DNA of 60,439 nucleotides from Sphingobacteriales bacterium (GCA_021298155.1 JAJTEN010000009.1:1-60439), one strand, 5' to 3'; shown: positions 25,132 through 34,867, numbered from the stretch's first letter. The notes: generated from the letters alone by a model not told the origin. Numbers and translations are program-made.

Positions 25132-28100
25132 ATGGAAAAATATACCATAAAATTAATGAAATCAGCAATTCTTGCATTAAGCGTATTTGCCCTTTCAAAT
25201 ACAGTTTTTGCTAAGGAAAATGTGGGAGTATTAAGGAAAAATTCAACGCCAAGTTTAGGTAAAATGGGTGCTGGTTGTGCGGCAGCAACACAGCAAAAAG
25301 ATCTTGATTTAAATAATGTGCGTACTACTATTTTAAATGGTGGTGACGTTTGGTGGAACTTACAAAATGCCAGATATGAAATTCCGCGCGTTGAACCGGG
25401 TCAAACTTCAAAGCATTCTTTATTCTCAGGTGCATTATGGATTGGCGGAATAACGCAAGGTAACTTGCGCATTGCTGCACAAACCTACCGCCAAAGTGGA
25501 AACGATTATTATCCAGGTGCCTTGCAGGTTGATGGATCAGCATCTATTACCGCAGCGCGTTGTAAATTTTATGATCAAATTTGGAAAGTAACACTAGCCG
25601 AGATTGAGGAATTTAGTAATGATGAAACCAAATGGAATGATCCTATTGATGGAATTGCAAACTGGCCAGGTAATGGAAATAGAGGTGAAGGAGTTACAGG
25701 AGAAGCAGAGTTTCTAGCTCCTTTCTTTGATTTTAATAAAGATGGAAAATATGAGCCATCCAATGGTGATTTCCCTTCATTTGAGCAAAATGTATTGAGT
25801 AATATTCCAGATATGATGTTGTATACGATATACAATGACAAAGGAAATATTCACTCAGAAACTGAAGGTTTACCAATTGGATTAGAATTACACACTCAAA
25901 GTTTTGCTTATTCTACCAATGATGAAATTAATAACATGACTTTTTATCGCACTACTATTTATAATAGAAGCACAGAAACGATTGATTCATGTATTTTTGG
26001 TCAGTGGGTAGATGCAGATTTAGGAAACTATTCAGATGATTACGTAGAGTGTGATGTAAAGAGAAATTTAGGTATCTGTTATAATGGTGATGATAACGAT
26101 GAAGGTATCTTGGGTTATGGATTGAATCCACCTTCTGTGGGTGTTAACTTTTTCGAAGGTCCACGTAAAATAGTTGGAACCGACACCACTGAAATTGGGT
26201 TAACTAAATTTATTTATTACAATAACGATTTCTCTGTAACGGGAAATCCTTCGCGCCCAGAACATTATTGGAATTATTTGAATGGTCGTTGGAAAGATGG
26301 ATTGAATATCACCTATGGTGGTAATGGCCGTGGGGGTTCAGATACTGCATCTTTCATGTTTCCGGGTAAAACTGATCCTAGTGGAAGAGCAGATTGGACA
26401 GAACGAATTGCGGGTAATACGCCAGGAGATAGAAGATTTTTACAAACTGCAGGTCCGTTTAGCTTATTACCTGGTTCAAAAAATCAAGTAACAGTTGCAG
26501 TAGTTTGGGCCAGAGCAACTACTGGTGGAGCTACTGGATCATTTAATTTATTGAAAGAGGCTTCTGATAAAGCATATGTTTTATACAAAAACAACTTCAA
26601 TATTGTTGACGGACCAAGAGTACCAGATTTAAGTGTTGTTGAGTTGGATCGTGAATTAATATTAAACATTACTAACTATAAAGTTACAGAGGCCTATCAA
26701 GATTCATCTGCTGGTTTGTGTTCAGAAAAAACCAAATATGCATTCCAAGGGTATCAAATTTTCCAACTTAAGAAAAACTCTACACCTGGAGATTTATATA
26801 ATCAAGACGAAGCGCGATTGGTAGCTCAGTGTGATGTTTTAGACGGTAATGGTTTAATGGTAAACCTAGTAAATGATCCAGATTTAGGTTCAGTGAAAAA
26901 GATTATGGTTGCTGGTGAAGATAAAGGTATCAGACACAGCTTTAGAATTACCAAAGATGCGTTCTCTACCTTATCTGACCCTACATTAGTTAACTTTCAA
27001 AATTATTATTTCATGCTAGTAGCCTATGCTAGTGCAACCAATTGCGCTGTAGATGCTACTCAATATTTATCAGGTAGAAAATCTGTTGATGGTGGATCTA
27101 TTAAAATATGGGGAGGAATTCCACACAAGCCAACCCCAAGATCGCAGGGTACTGAGTTAAATACAAGTTGGGGAGATGGACCAGAAATTATTAGAAATGA
27201 AGGAACTGGAAATAGTGGAAATACGTTGATGTTAACAAAAGAAAGCATTGAGAAAGCCTTATTAGCGCCGTATTATGTTCCAAGTCCGAAATACATGAGA
27301 GGCAAAGGTCCAGTTATTGTTAAAGTGATTGATCCTTTTAAGGTTCCGAGTGCAAATTTCGAATTACGTTTGGTAGATTCTTCTGCCTCAACGAATAAAG
27401 GAGATAGCTTAACAGCCAATCAAACTAAGTGGGTATTAACTAACACAACAAACAACCTATCATATGTTTCTGAAACAAGCATCAAAAACAAAAATGAGCA
27501 ATTGTTCCCAGAATTAGGTTTAAGTATTACCGTATTTCAGGTTGTTGGTCCGGGTAATCCAGACAATTCTACAGACGATGCCAATGGTTATTTATCATCG
27601 AGCAAGGTTTATGCAGATCCAAGTAATGAATGGTTGCCAGGTATCCCTGATGAATTGGCTGCATTAGTTCCATTAAATTGGATCAGAGCGGGTAACACAG
27701 GAACCCCTGGATTTGCTAATCCGTATGAGCATGATTTTGCTGATGGTCCAAGCGGCGGAAAACGCGCAGTAGACCCAAGAAGACAATATAATAAAGTGGT
27801 TGATGGTACATGGGCGCCTTATGCATTGGCAGCCAGAGCCGTTACTCCTCAACCAACATATGGTCCGGCTTGGGCTGCAAGTTCAGGTGGATACTCAACT
27901 GATAATCCATTATCTGATTTGAGGTCGGTATTATTTGTTATTACTGCAGATAAAACAAAATGGACACGTTGTGTAGTTATTGAGGCGGGTGAAAATACTG
28001 CATTAAATATTGGTAATGCGCCAAAAATGACCAGAAGAAAATCTCCTTCTGTAGGTAAAGATGGTAAACCAGATGGCACCGGAAATGGAATGGGATGGTT

Positions 28101-28983
28101 CCCTGGATATGCAATCAATAAAGAAACAGGTGAGCGCTTAAATATTATGTTTGCTGAAGATTCATCATTGCCATTGGAAAATGGAAATGATATGATTTGG
28201 AATCCTACCTCTAATTTGGTTACTGGTTCTGTTGGTGGATTAGATTATAAGTTAGGTGGTAAACATCATATTTATGTGATGGGTACAAAAGCTTTCAGAA
28301 CAACTTCAACTGGTCCGGTTTTATACAGAGGTCCGCGTTATGATGAAGGCGCTAGTTATATGGATTTATTCAATAAAATTGAGAATGGAACAAGTGCTAC
28401 TTTGAACATGCGTTATTTGTATTCACAAGCAATGTGGGTGAGTATGTCATTGGTTTCGCCAAGAACTAAGTTAGGTGACCTAAACACAACAGGAGGTATA
28501 CCATGCGACGTTACCATTAATATTGATGTAAAGCGTCCATATGCTGCTTTAGCTCCAGTTGAAAAAGCCCAAACTAAAAACGACAGTATTCCTTTTTACG
28601 CCTTCTCAACTACTGATTTGGCTCCGGAAATTGGTACTAAAGAGGCAGGTACAACTGCATTAGAAATGGTATCTATTACCCCAAATCCATACTATGCTTA
28701 TGCTGGTTATGAAGATCCAGGTAATCAATTAGACTCGCGTGTAAGGATTATTAATTTGCCAAAGAAATGCGTGGTTTCAATCTATACGCAAGGTGGATTT
28801 TTAGTACGCAGAATCAGAAAAGATGATGATACCCGTACCTTTTTAGAGTGGAACCTTAAGAATGATGCCAATGTGCCTATTTCAAGTGGTGTTTACTTAA
28901 TACATGTGTATGCAGATGGTATTGGTGAAAGGGTAATCAAGTGGTTTGGAATTATGCGTCCGGTTGATTTTGACACATTTTAA
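25132..28983 (+). CDS. Large exported protein with FlgD/T9SS-like C-terminus, PorV-linked
   Basis: 1,283 residues. Signal peptide about 1-28. It contains a WWNLQNARYEIP and FSGALWIGG region, a calcium-loop-like DFNKDGKYEPSNGD near 201-214, and a C-terminal FlgD-like Ig segment (residues about 1180-1283: TPNPYYAYAGY, then WNLKNDANVPISSGVYLIHV). It ends KWFGIMRPVDFDTF rather than the standard T9SS motif, so it may be a surface protein with an atypical signal. I do not recognise an enzymatic domain. It lies between the TonB receptor and the PorV-like gene, implying an outer-membrane complex. Function unknown. Confidence 0.75.
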   Translation: MEKYTIKLMKSAILALSVFALSNTVFAKENVGVLRKNSTPSLGKMGAGCAAATQQKDLDLNNVRTTILNGGDVWWNLQNARYEIPRVEPGQTSKHSLFSGALWIGGITQGNLRIAAQTYRQSGNDYYPGALQVDGSASITAARCKFYDQIWKVTLAEIEEFSNDETKWNDPIDGIANWPGNGNRGEGVTGEAEFLAPFFDFNKDGKYEPSNGDFPSFEQNVLSNIPDMMLYTIYNDKGNIHSETEGLPIGLELHTQSFAYSTNDEINNMTFYRTTIYNRSTETIDSCIFGQWVDADLGNYSDDYVECDVKRNLGICYNGDDNDEGILGYGLNPPSVGVNFFEGPRKIVGTDTTEIGLTKFIYYNNDFSVTGNPSRPEHYWNYLNGRWKDGLNITYGGNGRGGSDTASFMFPGKTDPSGRADWTERIAGNTPGDRRFLQTAGPFSLLPGSKNQVTVAVVWARATTGGATGSFNLLKEASDKAYVLYKNNFNIVDGPRVPDLSVVELDRELILNITNYKVTEAYQDSSAGLCSEKTKYAFQGYQIFQLKKNSTPGDLYNQDEARLVAQCDVLDGNGLMVNLVNDPDLGSVKKIMVAGEDKGIRHSFRITKDAFSTLSDPTLVNFQNYYFMLVAYASATNCAVDATQYLSGRKSVDGGSIKIWGGIPHKPTPRSQGTELNTSWGDGPEIIRNEGTGNSGNTLMLTKESIEKALLAPYYVPSPKYMRGKGPVIVKVIDPFKVPSANFELRLVDSSASTNKGDSLTANQTKWVLTNTTNNLSYVSETSIKNKNEQLFPELGLSITVFQVVGPGNPDNSTDDANGYLSSSKVYADPSNEWLPGIPDELAALVPLNWIRAGNTGTPGFANPYEHDFADGPSGGKRAVDPRRQYNKVVDGTWAPYALAARAVTPQPTYGPAWAASSGGYSTDNPLSDLRSVLFVITADKTKWTRCVVIEAGENTALNIGNAPKMTRRKSPSVGKDGKPDGTGNGMGWFPGYAINKETGERLNIMFAEDSSLPLENGNDMIWNPTSNLVTGSVGGLDYKLGGKHHIYVMGTKAFRTTSTGPVLYRGPRYDEGASYMDLFNKIENGTSATLNMRYLYSQAMWVSMSLVSPRTKLGDLNTTGGIPCDVTINIDVKRPYAALAPVEKAQTKNDSIPFYAFSTTDLAPEIGTKEAGTTALEMVSITPNPYYAYAGYEDPGNQLDSRVRIINLPKKCVVSIYTQGGFLVRRIRKDDDTRTFLEWNLKNDANVPISSGVYLIHVYADGIGERVIKWFGIMRPVDFDTF

Positions 28984-29015
28984 TCCAATTTTTTTAACGA
29001 GTTAATAACAGAAAA

Positions 29016-30146
29016 ATGAATAAAGCTATAGCAAAATTTGGTTTAGTTGGATTGCTTTTGGCCTCTGCAACGGTATTTGCTGGAAATCCAGATCGTTCGG
29101 GTGGAGCAGGAGCTACTCAACTTAATGTTAATCCGTATGCAAGGTCTGCGGGTTATGGTGGTACCAATACAGCCTCAGTAAGGGGTATAGAATCATTTAA
29201 TTTAAATATTGCAGGTTTGGCCTATACCAACAAAACAGATATTGCCTTTTCAAGAATGTCTTTTTTACAAGGTAGTGGTGTTAGTGTAAATAACTTTGGC
29301 TTAGCTCAGGCGCTAGGTGAAGATGGTGATGGTGGCGTTATTGGTTTGGGTTTTTCTTCATGGGATTTTGGTAGTATTCCTATCACTACCTATGATAACC
29401 CTGATGGAACCTTGCCAACGTTTAATCCGCAAGTATTAAATATTGGTGCTTCTTATGCTAAAAAATTCTCGAATAGTATTACTGGCGGATTTCTATTGCG
29501 TTTAATCTCTGAAGGTTTGGCCGATGTTCGTGCCCAAGGAGTTGCTTTCGATTTTGGCGTGCAGTATCAAACCGCGTTGAATGCAAAAAACGAAAAGAAA
29601 AAGATTAAGAAAGAAGATTTTCGTTTAGGTATTTCAATGCGTAATATTGGTCCAGACATGACTTTCCGCGGAGCAGGTTTGTCTTTTAGAGCAATCAATG
29701 CGCAAACGGGTGCCGATCGTAAAGCGTATTTTGCGGCAGATAAATTCAATTTACCAACTTTAGTTAATATTGGTTTAGGTTATGATATGCGTTTGGATCA
29801 AACTCAAGACACCTACTTCCATAGATTAACGGGTTCATTTAATTTTAATTATAATGCATTCCAGTCTAATGTATATGGCTTTGGTGCTGAATACGCATAC
29901 AAGGAATTAGCTATGTTGCGTGTTGCGTATAATGTTTCTGGCGACAAACAATTGTTCTCTAAAAACCAAGAAGACCCGCAATATTTAAATCCCATTTATG
30001 GATTGTGGGCGGGAGCTACTTTCCAGATGCCAATCTCTAAAGGAGGAACCTCAATGGCTATCGATTATGGATATGCGCCAACTAGAATTTTTAACGGTAT
30101 GCACACCATTGGTATTCGCTTAACTGTTGGAGGTAAAAAAGGATAA
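29016..30146 (+). CDS. PorV/PorQ-family outer-membrane protein
   Basis: 376 residues with a signal peptide ending VFAG. The pattern ARSAGYGGTNTASVRGIESFNLNIAGLAY is typical of PorV/PorQ-family barrels, which have the FadL-like fold; PorV serves as a shuttle for T9SS cargo. The rest is repeating beta strands, as expected. It is the third gene of the TonB-receptor operon and ends 27 bp before a strong terminator. Whether it is the canonical PorV or a dedicated paralogue for the preceding gene product is undecided; no porU is nearby, favouring the paralogue. Confidence 0.82.
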   Translation: MNKAIAKFGLVGLLLASATVFAGNPDRSGGAGATQLNVNPYARSAGYGGTNTASVRGIESFNLNIAGLAYTNKTDIAFSRMSFLQGSGVSVNNFGLAQALGEDGDGGVIGLGFSSWDFGSIPITTYDNPDGTLPTFNPQVLNIGASYAKKFSNSITGGFLLRLISEGLADVRAQGVAFDFGVQYQTALNAKNEKKKIKKEDFRLGISMRNIGPDMTFRGAGLSFRAINAQTGADRKAYFAADKFNLPTLVNIGLGYDMRLDQTQDTYFHRLTGSFNFNYNAFQSNVYGFGAEYAYKELAMLRVAYNVSGDKQLFSKNQEDPQYLNPIYGLWAGATFQMPISKGGTSMAIDYGYAPTRIFNGMHTIGIRLTVGGKKG

Positions 30147-30173
30147 TAAAATTTACTATATTTGTTTTTTTAT

Positions 30174-30208
30174 AAAGAAACGTTCCGCCCTGTGCGGAAC
30201 GTTTCTTT
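30174..30208. terminator. Terminator of the TonB receptor operon
   Basis: Perfect 15-bp arms: AAAGAAACGTTCCGC 30174-30188, loop CCTGT, complementary arm 30194-30208, then TTTTAT. Strong intrinsic terminator between the PorV-like gene and greA. Confidence 0.9.
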
Positions 30209-30239
30209 TATTTTTAACACGATAACAAAGATTGAAAAT

Positions 30240-30713
30240 ATGGCTGATATTAATTTTGTAACAAAAGAAGGTTTAGAAAAATTGCAGGCTGAGTTGAGCG
30301 ATTTAAAATATGTTCAGCGTCCGTTTATTACCAAACAAATTGCAGATGCAAGAGATAAAGGAGATTTAAGTGAAAATGCAGAGTACCATGCAGCAAAAGA
30401 AGATCAAGGCCTATTAGAGGCGAAAATTGCAAAGATGGAAGATCTGATAGCCAAATCCAGAATTATCGATGAAAGTAAGCTAAATACAAGCCAGGTGATG
30501 ATGCTAACGAAGGTTCGCGTATTGAATCAAAATACCAAAAAGGAAATTTGGTATACCTTGGTTAACGAGAAAGAAGCAGATTTAAAAACAGGTAAAATAT
30601 CTTTTAAATCGCCAATTGGATTAGGACTGATGAATAAAAAAATTGGAGATGTGTGTGAAGTTAATGTGCCTGCTGGTAAAATTAGCTTAGAGATTTTAGA
30701 AATTACGCTGTAG
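30240..30713 (+). CDS. greA: Transcription elongation factor GreA
   Basis: 157 residues. Rescues backtracked RNA polymerase by stimulating transcript cleavage in the secondary channel. N-terminal coiled coil 1-75 with the acidic tip (residues DLSENAEYHAAKE) and a C-terminal FKBP-like domain with SPIGLGLMNKKIGD. I chose the ATG at 30240 (MADINFVTKEGLEK); the frame opens at 30162 but that part contains the upstream terminator. The HIT gene follows with a 2-bp gap. Confidence 0.95.
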   Translation: MADINFVTKEGLEKLQAELSDLKYVQRPFITKQIADARDKGDLSENAEYHAAKEDQGLLEAKIAKMEDLIAKSRIIDESKLNTSQVMMLTKVRVLNQNTKKEIWYTLVNEKEADLKTGKISFKSPIGLGLMNKKIGDVCEVNVPAGKISLEILEITL

Positions 30714-30715
30714 AG

Positions 30716-31111
30716 ATGTCAAGTATTTTTTCGAGAATTATTTCAGGCGAAATTCCTTGCTATAAAATTGCTGAGAATTCAGATTATCTTGCTTTCTTGG
30801 ATATCAATCCGCTTACTAAAGGGCATACACTTGTTATACCAAAAGTTGAGGTAGATTATATATTTGATTTAGAAGATGAGGTTTATTTGGGCTTACAAGC
30901 CTTTGCTAAAAAGGTGGCATTGGCCATTCAGAAAAGTATCCCTTGTGTGCGCGTAGGCATCTGTGTAATGGGTTTGGAAGTACCTCATGCCCATATTCAT
31001 TTGATTCCTTTTTCTAGCATGGCTGAAATGAATTTTGCAAATCCTAAACTCAAATTAGATGCCAATGAAATGCAAGAGATTTGCGCTGCCATTAAACATG
31101 AATTTAGCTAA
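30716..31111 (+). CDS. HIT family nucleotide-binding protein
   Basis: 131 residues. Histidine triad motif HAHIHLIP at 91-98, with His93 or 95 as the nucleotidyl-transfer residue. Start SSIFSRIISGEIPCYKI is characteristic of the Hint branch, which hydrolyses adenosine phosphoramidates; a substrate here is not shown. Its ATG is 2 bp after the greA stop, so the pair is an operon. Its TAA ends at 31111, directly beside the ruvC stop on the other strand. Confidence 0.92.
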   Translation: MSSIFSRIISGEIPCYKIAENSDYLAFLDINPLTKGHTLVIPKVEVDYIFDLEDEVYLGLQAFAKKVALAIQKSIPCVRVGICVMGLEVPHAHIHLIPFSSMAEMNFANPKLKLDANEMQEICAAIKHEFS

Positions 31112-31726
31112 TTAACTTTTCTTTTTTAATTTGTCTGGATTTTGAGTTACAAAAGCTTCCCAAGAGGATGCTTTTTTTTTGGATGGGATTTTGGAATTAA
31201 CCGTTTTAGTTTTAGTAGTGCTCTGTAACAATTGGTTTTGAGTAAAATGACAATAGGCTGCTGCAAGTCCATCAGTAGCATCATAGTATTGTTTGTCAAA
31301 ATCAAATTTAAGTTGTTTTTGAAGCAAGGCTGCTACTTGCTCTTTGCTCGCATTCCCGTTGCCAGTTACAGCCAATTTTATTTTTTTTGGGGCATATTCA
31401 ATTACCGAAAGCTCTCTGCTCATAGCCGCGGCAATGGCTACCCCTTGAGCCCTGCCAAGTTTTAGCATACTTTGAACATTTTTGCCAAAAAATGGAGCTT
31501 CAATGGCCAATTCATCGGGGTGAAATTCATCTATGAGTCCAACCGTACGCTCAAAGATCTTTTTTAATTTTAATGCATAGTCTTCATATTTATCTAATTT
31601 TAGAACACCTAAGGTTAGTACTTCAGCCTGTTTACCAACAGTATGTATTATTCCATATCCCATAACTGTGGTGCCAGGGTCTATGCCCATAATGATGCGT
31701 TCTTTTAAAGATTTAGCTGTATTCAA
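31112..31726 (-). CDS. ruvC: Crossover junction endodeoxyribonuclease RuvC
   Basis: Resolves Holliday junctions in concert with RuvAB. 204 residues with the RNase H-like acidic residues: Asp16 in GIDPGT, Glu76 in AIEAPFF, Asp149 and Asp152 in YYDATDGLAAAYCH. The Lys-rich C-terminal tail (165-204) is longer than in E. coli. Start: TTG at 31726 (MNTAKSLKERIIMGIDPG) is preferred over ATG 31690 because the KERII strand belongs to the family fold. Convergent with the HIT gene, whose stop codon abuts its own with no spacer and no visible terminator. Confidence 0.93.
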   Translation of the reverse strand: MNTAKSLKERIIMGIDPGTTVMGYGIIHTVGKQAEVLTLGVLKLDKYEDYALKLKKIFERTVGLIDEFHPDELAIEAPFFGKNVQSMLKLGRAQGVAIAAAMSRELSVIEYAPKKIKLAVTGNGNASKEQVAALLQKQLKFDFDKQYYDATDGLAAAYCHFTQNQLLQSTTKTKTVNSKIPSKKKASSWEAFVTQNPDKLKKKS

Positions 31727-31766
31727 AATCCAATTTGGTTTAGGAGCTTTCTATGCCTTATTTTGT

Positions 31767-31797
31767 CAAACATAGTTAATCCATTTAATTGTATCAA
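31767..31797 (-). promoter_or_regulatory. Putative ruvC promoter
   Basis: Minus strand TTG (31795-31797), 20-bp spacer, TATGTTTG (31767-31774): matches the TTG-N17-23-TAnnTTTG layout, about 40 bp before the TTG start. It overlaps the start of the divergent flippase gene. Confidence 0.5.
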
Positions 31798-32733
31798 CCA
31801 TTCACATATAAACCACTTGTTAAAGTTGCAAAAATTATTTTTTTGTTGCTCGTTTCTGCATTTATAATTTATAAGTTGTTTTTTGCTTTTAAGATTAATA
31901 CCCTATTTAAGAACTACGATTTAATCGAGAATTTGGGTTCATGGTATTGTATAATATTGGTCTTCGCATTCATGCTGTTGAATTGGGGATTAGAATCTAT
32001 AAAATGGATGCGCTTAATTACACGTTTTGAAGATATATCATTTCTAACTGCAGTTAAAGCGGTTGTTTCAGGGATAACCTTTAATATTATAACGCCTAAT
32101 CAAATGGGAGATTTTGCGGGTAGGGTTATTCACTTGCAAACCATGAATAAATGGCGCGGCTCATTGGTTACTGTTATAGGCCATTTTGCGCAGATAATCG
32201 TTACGCTCTTTTTCGGACTTTGTGCTTTCGCCTATTTTGGTGAGCGATATCTTGATATAACTTTATGGCTGCCAATCGGGATAGTTGCTATCATGTTGCT
32301 GTTGTATGTGTATTTTCATTTACATCGCATGTATCAACTCATCAAACATTTGCCTTTTATTCATAAAATAGAAATGTATGTGAATGTTTTTGATCGATTT
32401 TCTAGCAGGCAGTTATGGCAAATTTTACTCATTTCATTTGCTAGATATTTAGTGTATGTTAGTCAGTACTACCTCTTGTTGCAATTTTTTAAAGTAGACA
32501 TTGAATTCGTTCCAACTATTGCCTGTATTATTGGTACATTTTGTGTGCAGTCTGTTGTTCCCTCTTTTTTGTTATTGGAGATAGGTGTTAGAGGACTCAG
32601 TGCGTTGGCATTTTTCACTTTATTTAGTGTCAATCAAGAAGGTATTTTGCTGGCTACTTATAGTTTGTGGATGATTAATATTCTGCTACCTGCTTTATTG
32701 GGAATGTACTTTATATATAAGGTGAAATCATGA
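31789..32733 (+). CDS. Lysylphosphatidylglycerol-synthase-TM/flippase-like membrane protein
   Basis: 314 residues, about eight predicted membrane helices. Family hallmarks of the LPG_synthase_TM (DUF2074/UPF0104-like) group: NWGLESIKWMRLI, then TPNQMGDFAGRVIHL, the latter matching the conserved xPxxxGExxR-type loop. Such proteins are putative lipid or glycolipid flippases. Start: TTG at 31789, directly after an in-frame stop, is the first possible codon; no ATG preserves the first helix. It overlaps the following glycosyltransferase gene by 4 bp (ATGA), so a shared glycolipid pathway is inferred. Confidence 0.78.
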   Translation: MYQPFTYKPLVKVAKIIFLLLVSAFIIYKLFFAFKINTLFKNYDLIENLGSWYCIILVFAFMLLNWGLESIKWMRLITRFEDISFLTAVKAVVSGITFNIITPNQMGDFAGRVIHLQTMNKWRGSLVTVIGHFAQIIVTLFFGLCAFAYFGERYLDITLWLPIGIVAIMLLLYVYFHLHRMYQLIKHLPFIHKIEMYVNVFDRFSSRQLWQILLISFARYLVYVSQYYLLLQFFKVDIEFVPTIACIIGTFCVQSVVPSFLLLEIGVRGLSALAFFTLFSVNQEGILLATYSLWMINILLPALLGMYFIYKVKS

Positions 32734-33863
32734 GTAATTGGTTGATAGTTTGTTTGCTGATGTCGGTAGCGTACGCTATGTTAATCCTCATTTATTATGT
32801 GGCTTGGCTATTCATTCCTAAGCGTAAAAAAAACCATGGGCTTGAACCCAAACATGGTTATACTATTTTGGTTCCAGCCAGAAATGAAGCCGCCAACATT
32901 GAGGCCTGTTTGCAATCTATCCTTTTACAACAATATCCTAGCGCGTTAATCGAGCTTATTGTAATTGATGATAATTCTACAGACCAAACGGCAACATTGG
33001 TTCAAGGCATTGCGCAAGATAATCCCCATTTTACCATTCGTTTACTGCAAGCAGAAAAGTTAAAAATTAGTGGTAAAAAGGCATGTATAACAGCGGCAAT
33101 TAAGGAGGCAACATTCAACTATATTTGTTTAACAGATGCAGATTGTACCCGTGAAACTTATTGGTTAAAGGCCATAGATGAATCGGTTCAGACCAAACCC
33201 ACACAAATGGTTTATGCTCCAGTATTTTTTAGTTCTGGCAATTTGTTTGAACAATCACAAGCCCTAGAATTTATGGGTTTAGTTGGAATTGGCGCTGCAG
33301 CCATTCAACTGAAAAATCCAAATATGTGCAGTGCCGCAAATCTAATTTTTAGGAAGGAGGCCTTTTTAACAATTGGTGGTTACGCCGGTAATGAAGATTT
33401 GGCAAGTGGCGATGATGAGTTTTTATTACACAAAATGTTTAAATTTTATCCCAATGAGGTTTATTTCCTGAAAGACGATAGGGCTATTGTAAAAACTTCA
33501 CCTAATGGTTCTTTGCATGAATTAACACAGCAAAGGAGGCGTTGGGTTTCTAAAAGTACAAAATATGAAAATAGGTATATTACCGCTATTTTAGTTGGAG
33601 CTTATCTCTATAATTTTTCAATTTTTTGGAATTTTGTTGCAGGGTTTTTTATAGCCGATTTATGGCCTATTTTTATGGCGCAAATTGTTCTGAAAATGTT
33701 TGCAGAAGGCATGCTTATTTACGCTGTTTTGCGGTTTTTTAAACAGGCTAAATTAATAGGCTTGCTTCCTATAGTAGAGCCATTTCATATAGTATATGTT
33801 TTAATAATAGGCATTTGGGCTAATGTGCAAACATTTACATGGAAAGAAAGGAGTTTGAAATAA
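32730..33863 (+). CDS. Glycosyltransferase family 2, membrane-bound
   Basis: 377 residues. N-terminal helix 5-28, GT2 catalytic domain about 42-275 with VPARNEAANIEAC, LIVIDDNSTDQ, the metal-binding DADC at 136-139, GDDEF at 227-231 as the catalytic acid region, and QQRRRW at 267-272; then three membrane helices to the C-terminus. This is the processive or membrane-anchored GT2 architecture. Coupled by 4-bp overlap to the flippase-like gene, so it may glycosylate a lipid or polymer that the neighbour moves. Donor and acceptor unknown. Confidence 0.88.
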   Translation: MSNWLIVCLLMSVAYAMLILIYYVAWLFIPKRKKNHGLEPKHGYTILVPARNEAANIEACLQSILLQQYPSALIELIVIDDNSTDQTATLVQGIAQDNPHFTIRLLQAEKLKISGKKACITAAIKEATFNYICLTDADCTRETYWLKAIDESVQTKPTQMVYAPVFFSSGNLFEQSQALEFMGLVGIGAAAIQLKNPNMCSAANLIFRKEAFLTIGGYAGNEDLASGDDEFLLHKMFKFYPNEVYFLKDDRAIVKTSPNGSLHELTQQRRRWVSKSTKYENRYITAILVGAYLYNFSIFWNFVAGFFIADLWPIFMAQIVLKMFAEGMLIYAVLRFFKQAKLIGLLPIVEPFHIVYVLIIGIWANVQTFTWKERSLK

Positions 33864-34132
33864 TGTATGATATGGATGAAGTAGAATTTGAGATATTAAA
33901 TGTATTATATTTTGTTGAACCATTTGAAAAAATATTGGAAGAAGTTCCTTATGCAGCCAATATTGTAGCAGATGTTTTGAAAACTTTGATACACAAAAAA
34001 TGGGTGGTTGCAATGAAATGGGATGAGGTACTACAAGATTATAAAAGAAGTTTTATTTATGATTCTGATAACATGCACGCCTATTCGTATTTAGCAACCA
34101 AAGAAGGATTATTGGCGCATAACGGGAGCTAA
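33863..34132 (+). CDS. Small conserved-looking acidic protein, unknown function
   Basis: 89 residues from ATG 33863, which shares its A with the glycosyltransferase TAA and has a good AAAGGAG 9 bp upstream; an ATG 24 bp earlier is possible. No signal peptide or membrane helix. Predicted mostly helical with an acidic N-terminus (MYDMDEVEFEIL) and a central KTLIHKKWVVAMKWDEV segment resembling a winged-helix recognition helix and wing. I do not recognise the family. It sits 3 bp before recO, so it may be co-regulated with it. Confidence 0.6.
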   Translation: MYDMDEVEFEILNVLYFVEPFEKILEEVPYAANIVADVLKTLIHKKWVVAMKWDEVLQDYKRSFIYDSDNMHAYSYLATKEGLLAHNGS

Positions 34133-34135
34133 TAT

Positions 34136-34867
34136 ATGTTAGAAAAATGTAAGGGCATTGTATTGCAAACCATTCCCTATTCAGAAAATAGCTTGGTTTT
34201 AAAATGTTATACAGATGCGTATGGACTTCAAAGTTATATGGTAAATGGTATACGAGGCAAAAGTGCCATTGTTAAACCATCTTATTTGCAAACCCTTACC
34301 TTATTAGATTTAGAAGTATATCACCAACAAAACAAAAATTTACAGCGGATAAAAGAAATAAAATGTTTACCCATTTTACAGTCGCTACACTTTAATCCAT
34401 ATAAACGCACTGTAGTTATGTTTGTTGCCGAATTGTTGGGTAAAATAGTGAGAGAAGAGAGTCAGCCTGACGCCCAATTATTTGCTTTTTTGCACACTGC
34501 AATTCAAATGGCCGATGTTTCAGAGGGAAAATTAGCAAATTTTCCTGCTTATTTTATGGTTCATTTGAGCAAGTACCTTGGATTTTTTCCAAAAGATAAT
34601 TTCAATGAATTAGCATCTGATTTTAGTTTACAAGAGGGTATTTTTATAGCAAATGCGCCCAATACTAAAGATTATTGTAAAGGAGAAATTGCCAAAGAAC
34701 TTTATCAAATTTTAAATCTTACATTAGCCGAGGCGTTAAATGATACCATCCAGTTGAAGTATCGAAAAATTCTTTTAGATAAAATGTTGCGTTATTATCA
34801 ACTTCATTTATTATTGTTTGGGGAGTTAAAGTCGCCTCAAATTTTACATGATGTTTTTGCAGATTGA
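34136..34867 (+). CDS. recO: DNA repair protein RecO
   Basis: 243 residues. N-terminal OB fold (about 1-80) with GIVLQTIPYSENSLVLKCYTD and YMVNGIRGKSA, then a helical C-terminal domain. RecO loads RecA onto SSB-coated DNA with RecR. The zinc-finger Cys cluster of many RecO proteins is not present, as is common in Bacteroidota copies. 3 bp after the small unknown gene, 30 bp before the esterase-like gene. Confidence 0.9.
   Translation: MLEKCKGIVLQTIPYSENSLVLKCYTDAYGLQSYMVNGIRGKSAIVKPSYLQTLTLLDLEVYHQQNKNLQRIKEIKCLPILQSLHFNPYKRTVVMFVAELLGKIVREESQPDAQLFAFLHTAIQMADVSEGKLANFPAYFMVHLSKYLGFFPKDNFNELASDFSLQEGIFIANAPNTKDYCKGEIAKELYQILNLTLAEALNDTIQLKYRKILLDKMLRYYQLHLLLFGELKSPQILHDVFAD

Noticed and set aside
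31112-31130. Terminator between the HIT and ruvC genes
   Set aside because: The stop codons abut and no stem with a T-run is visible there.
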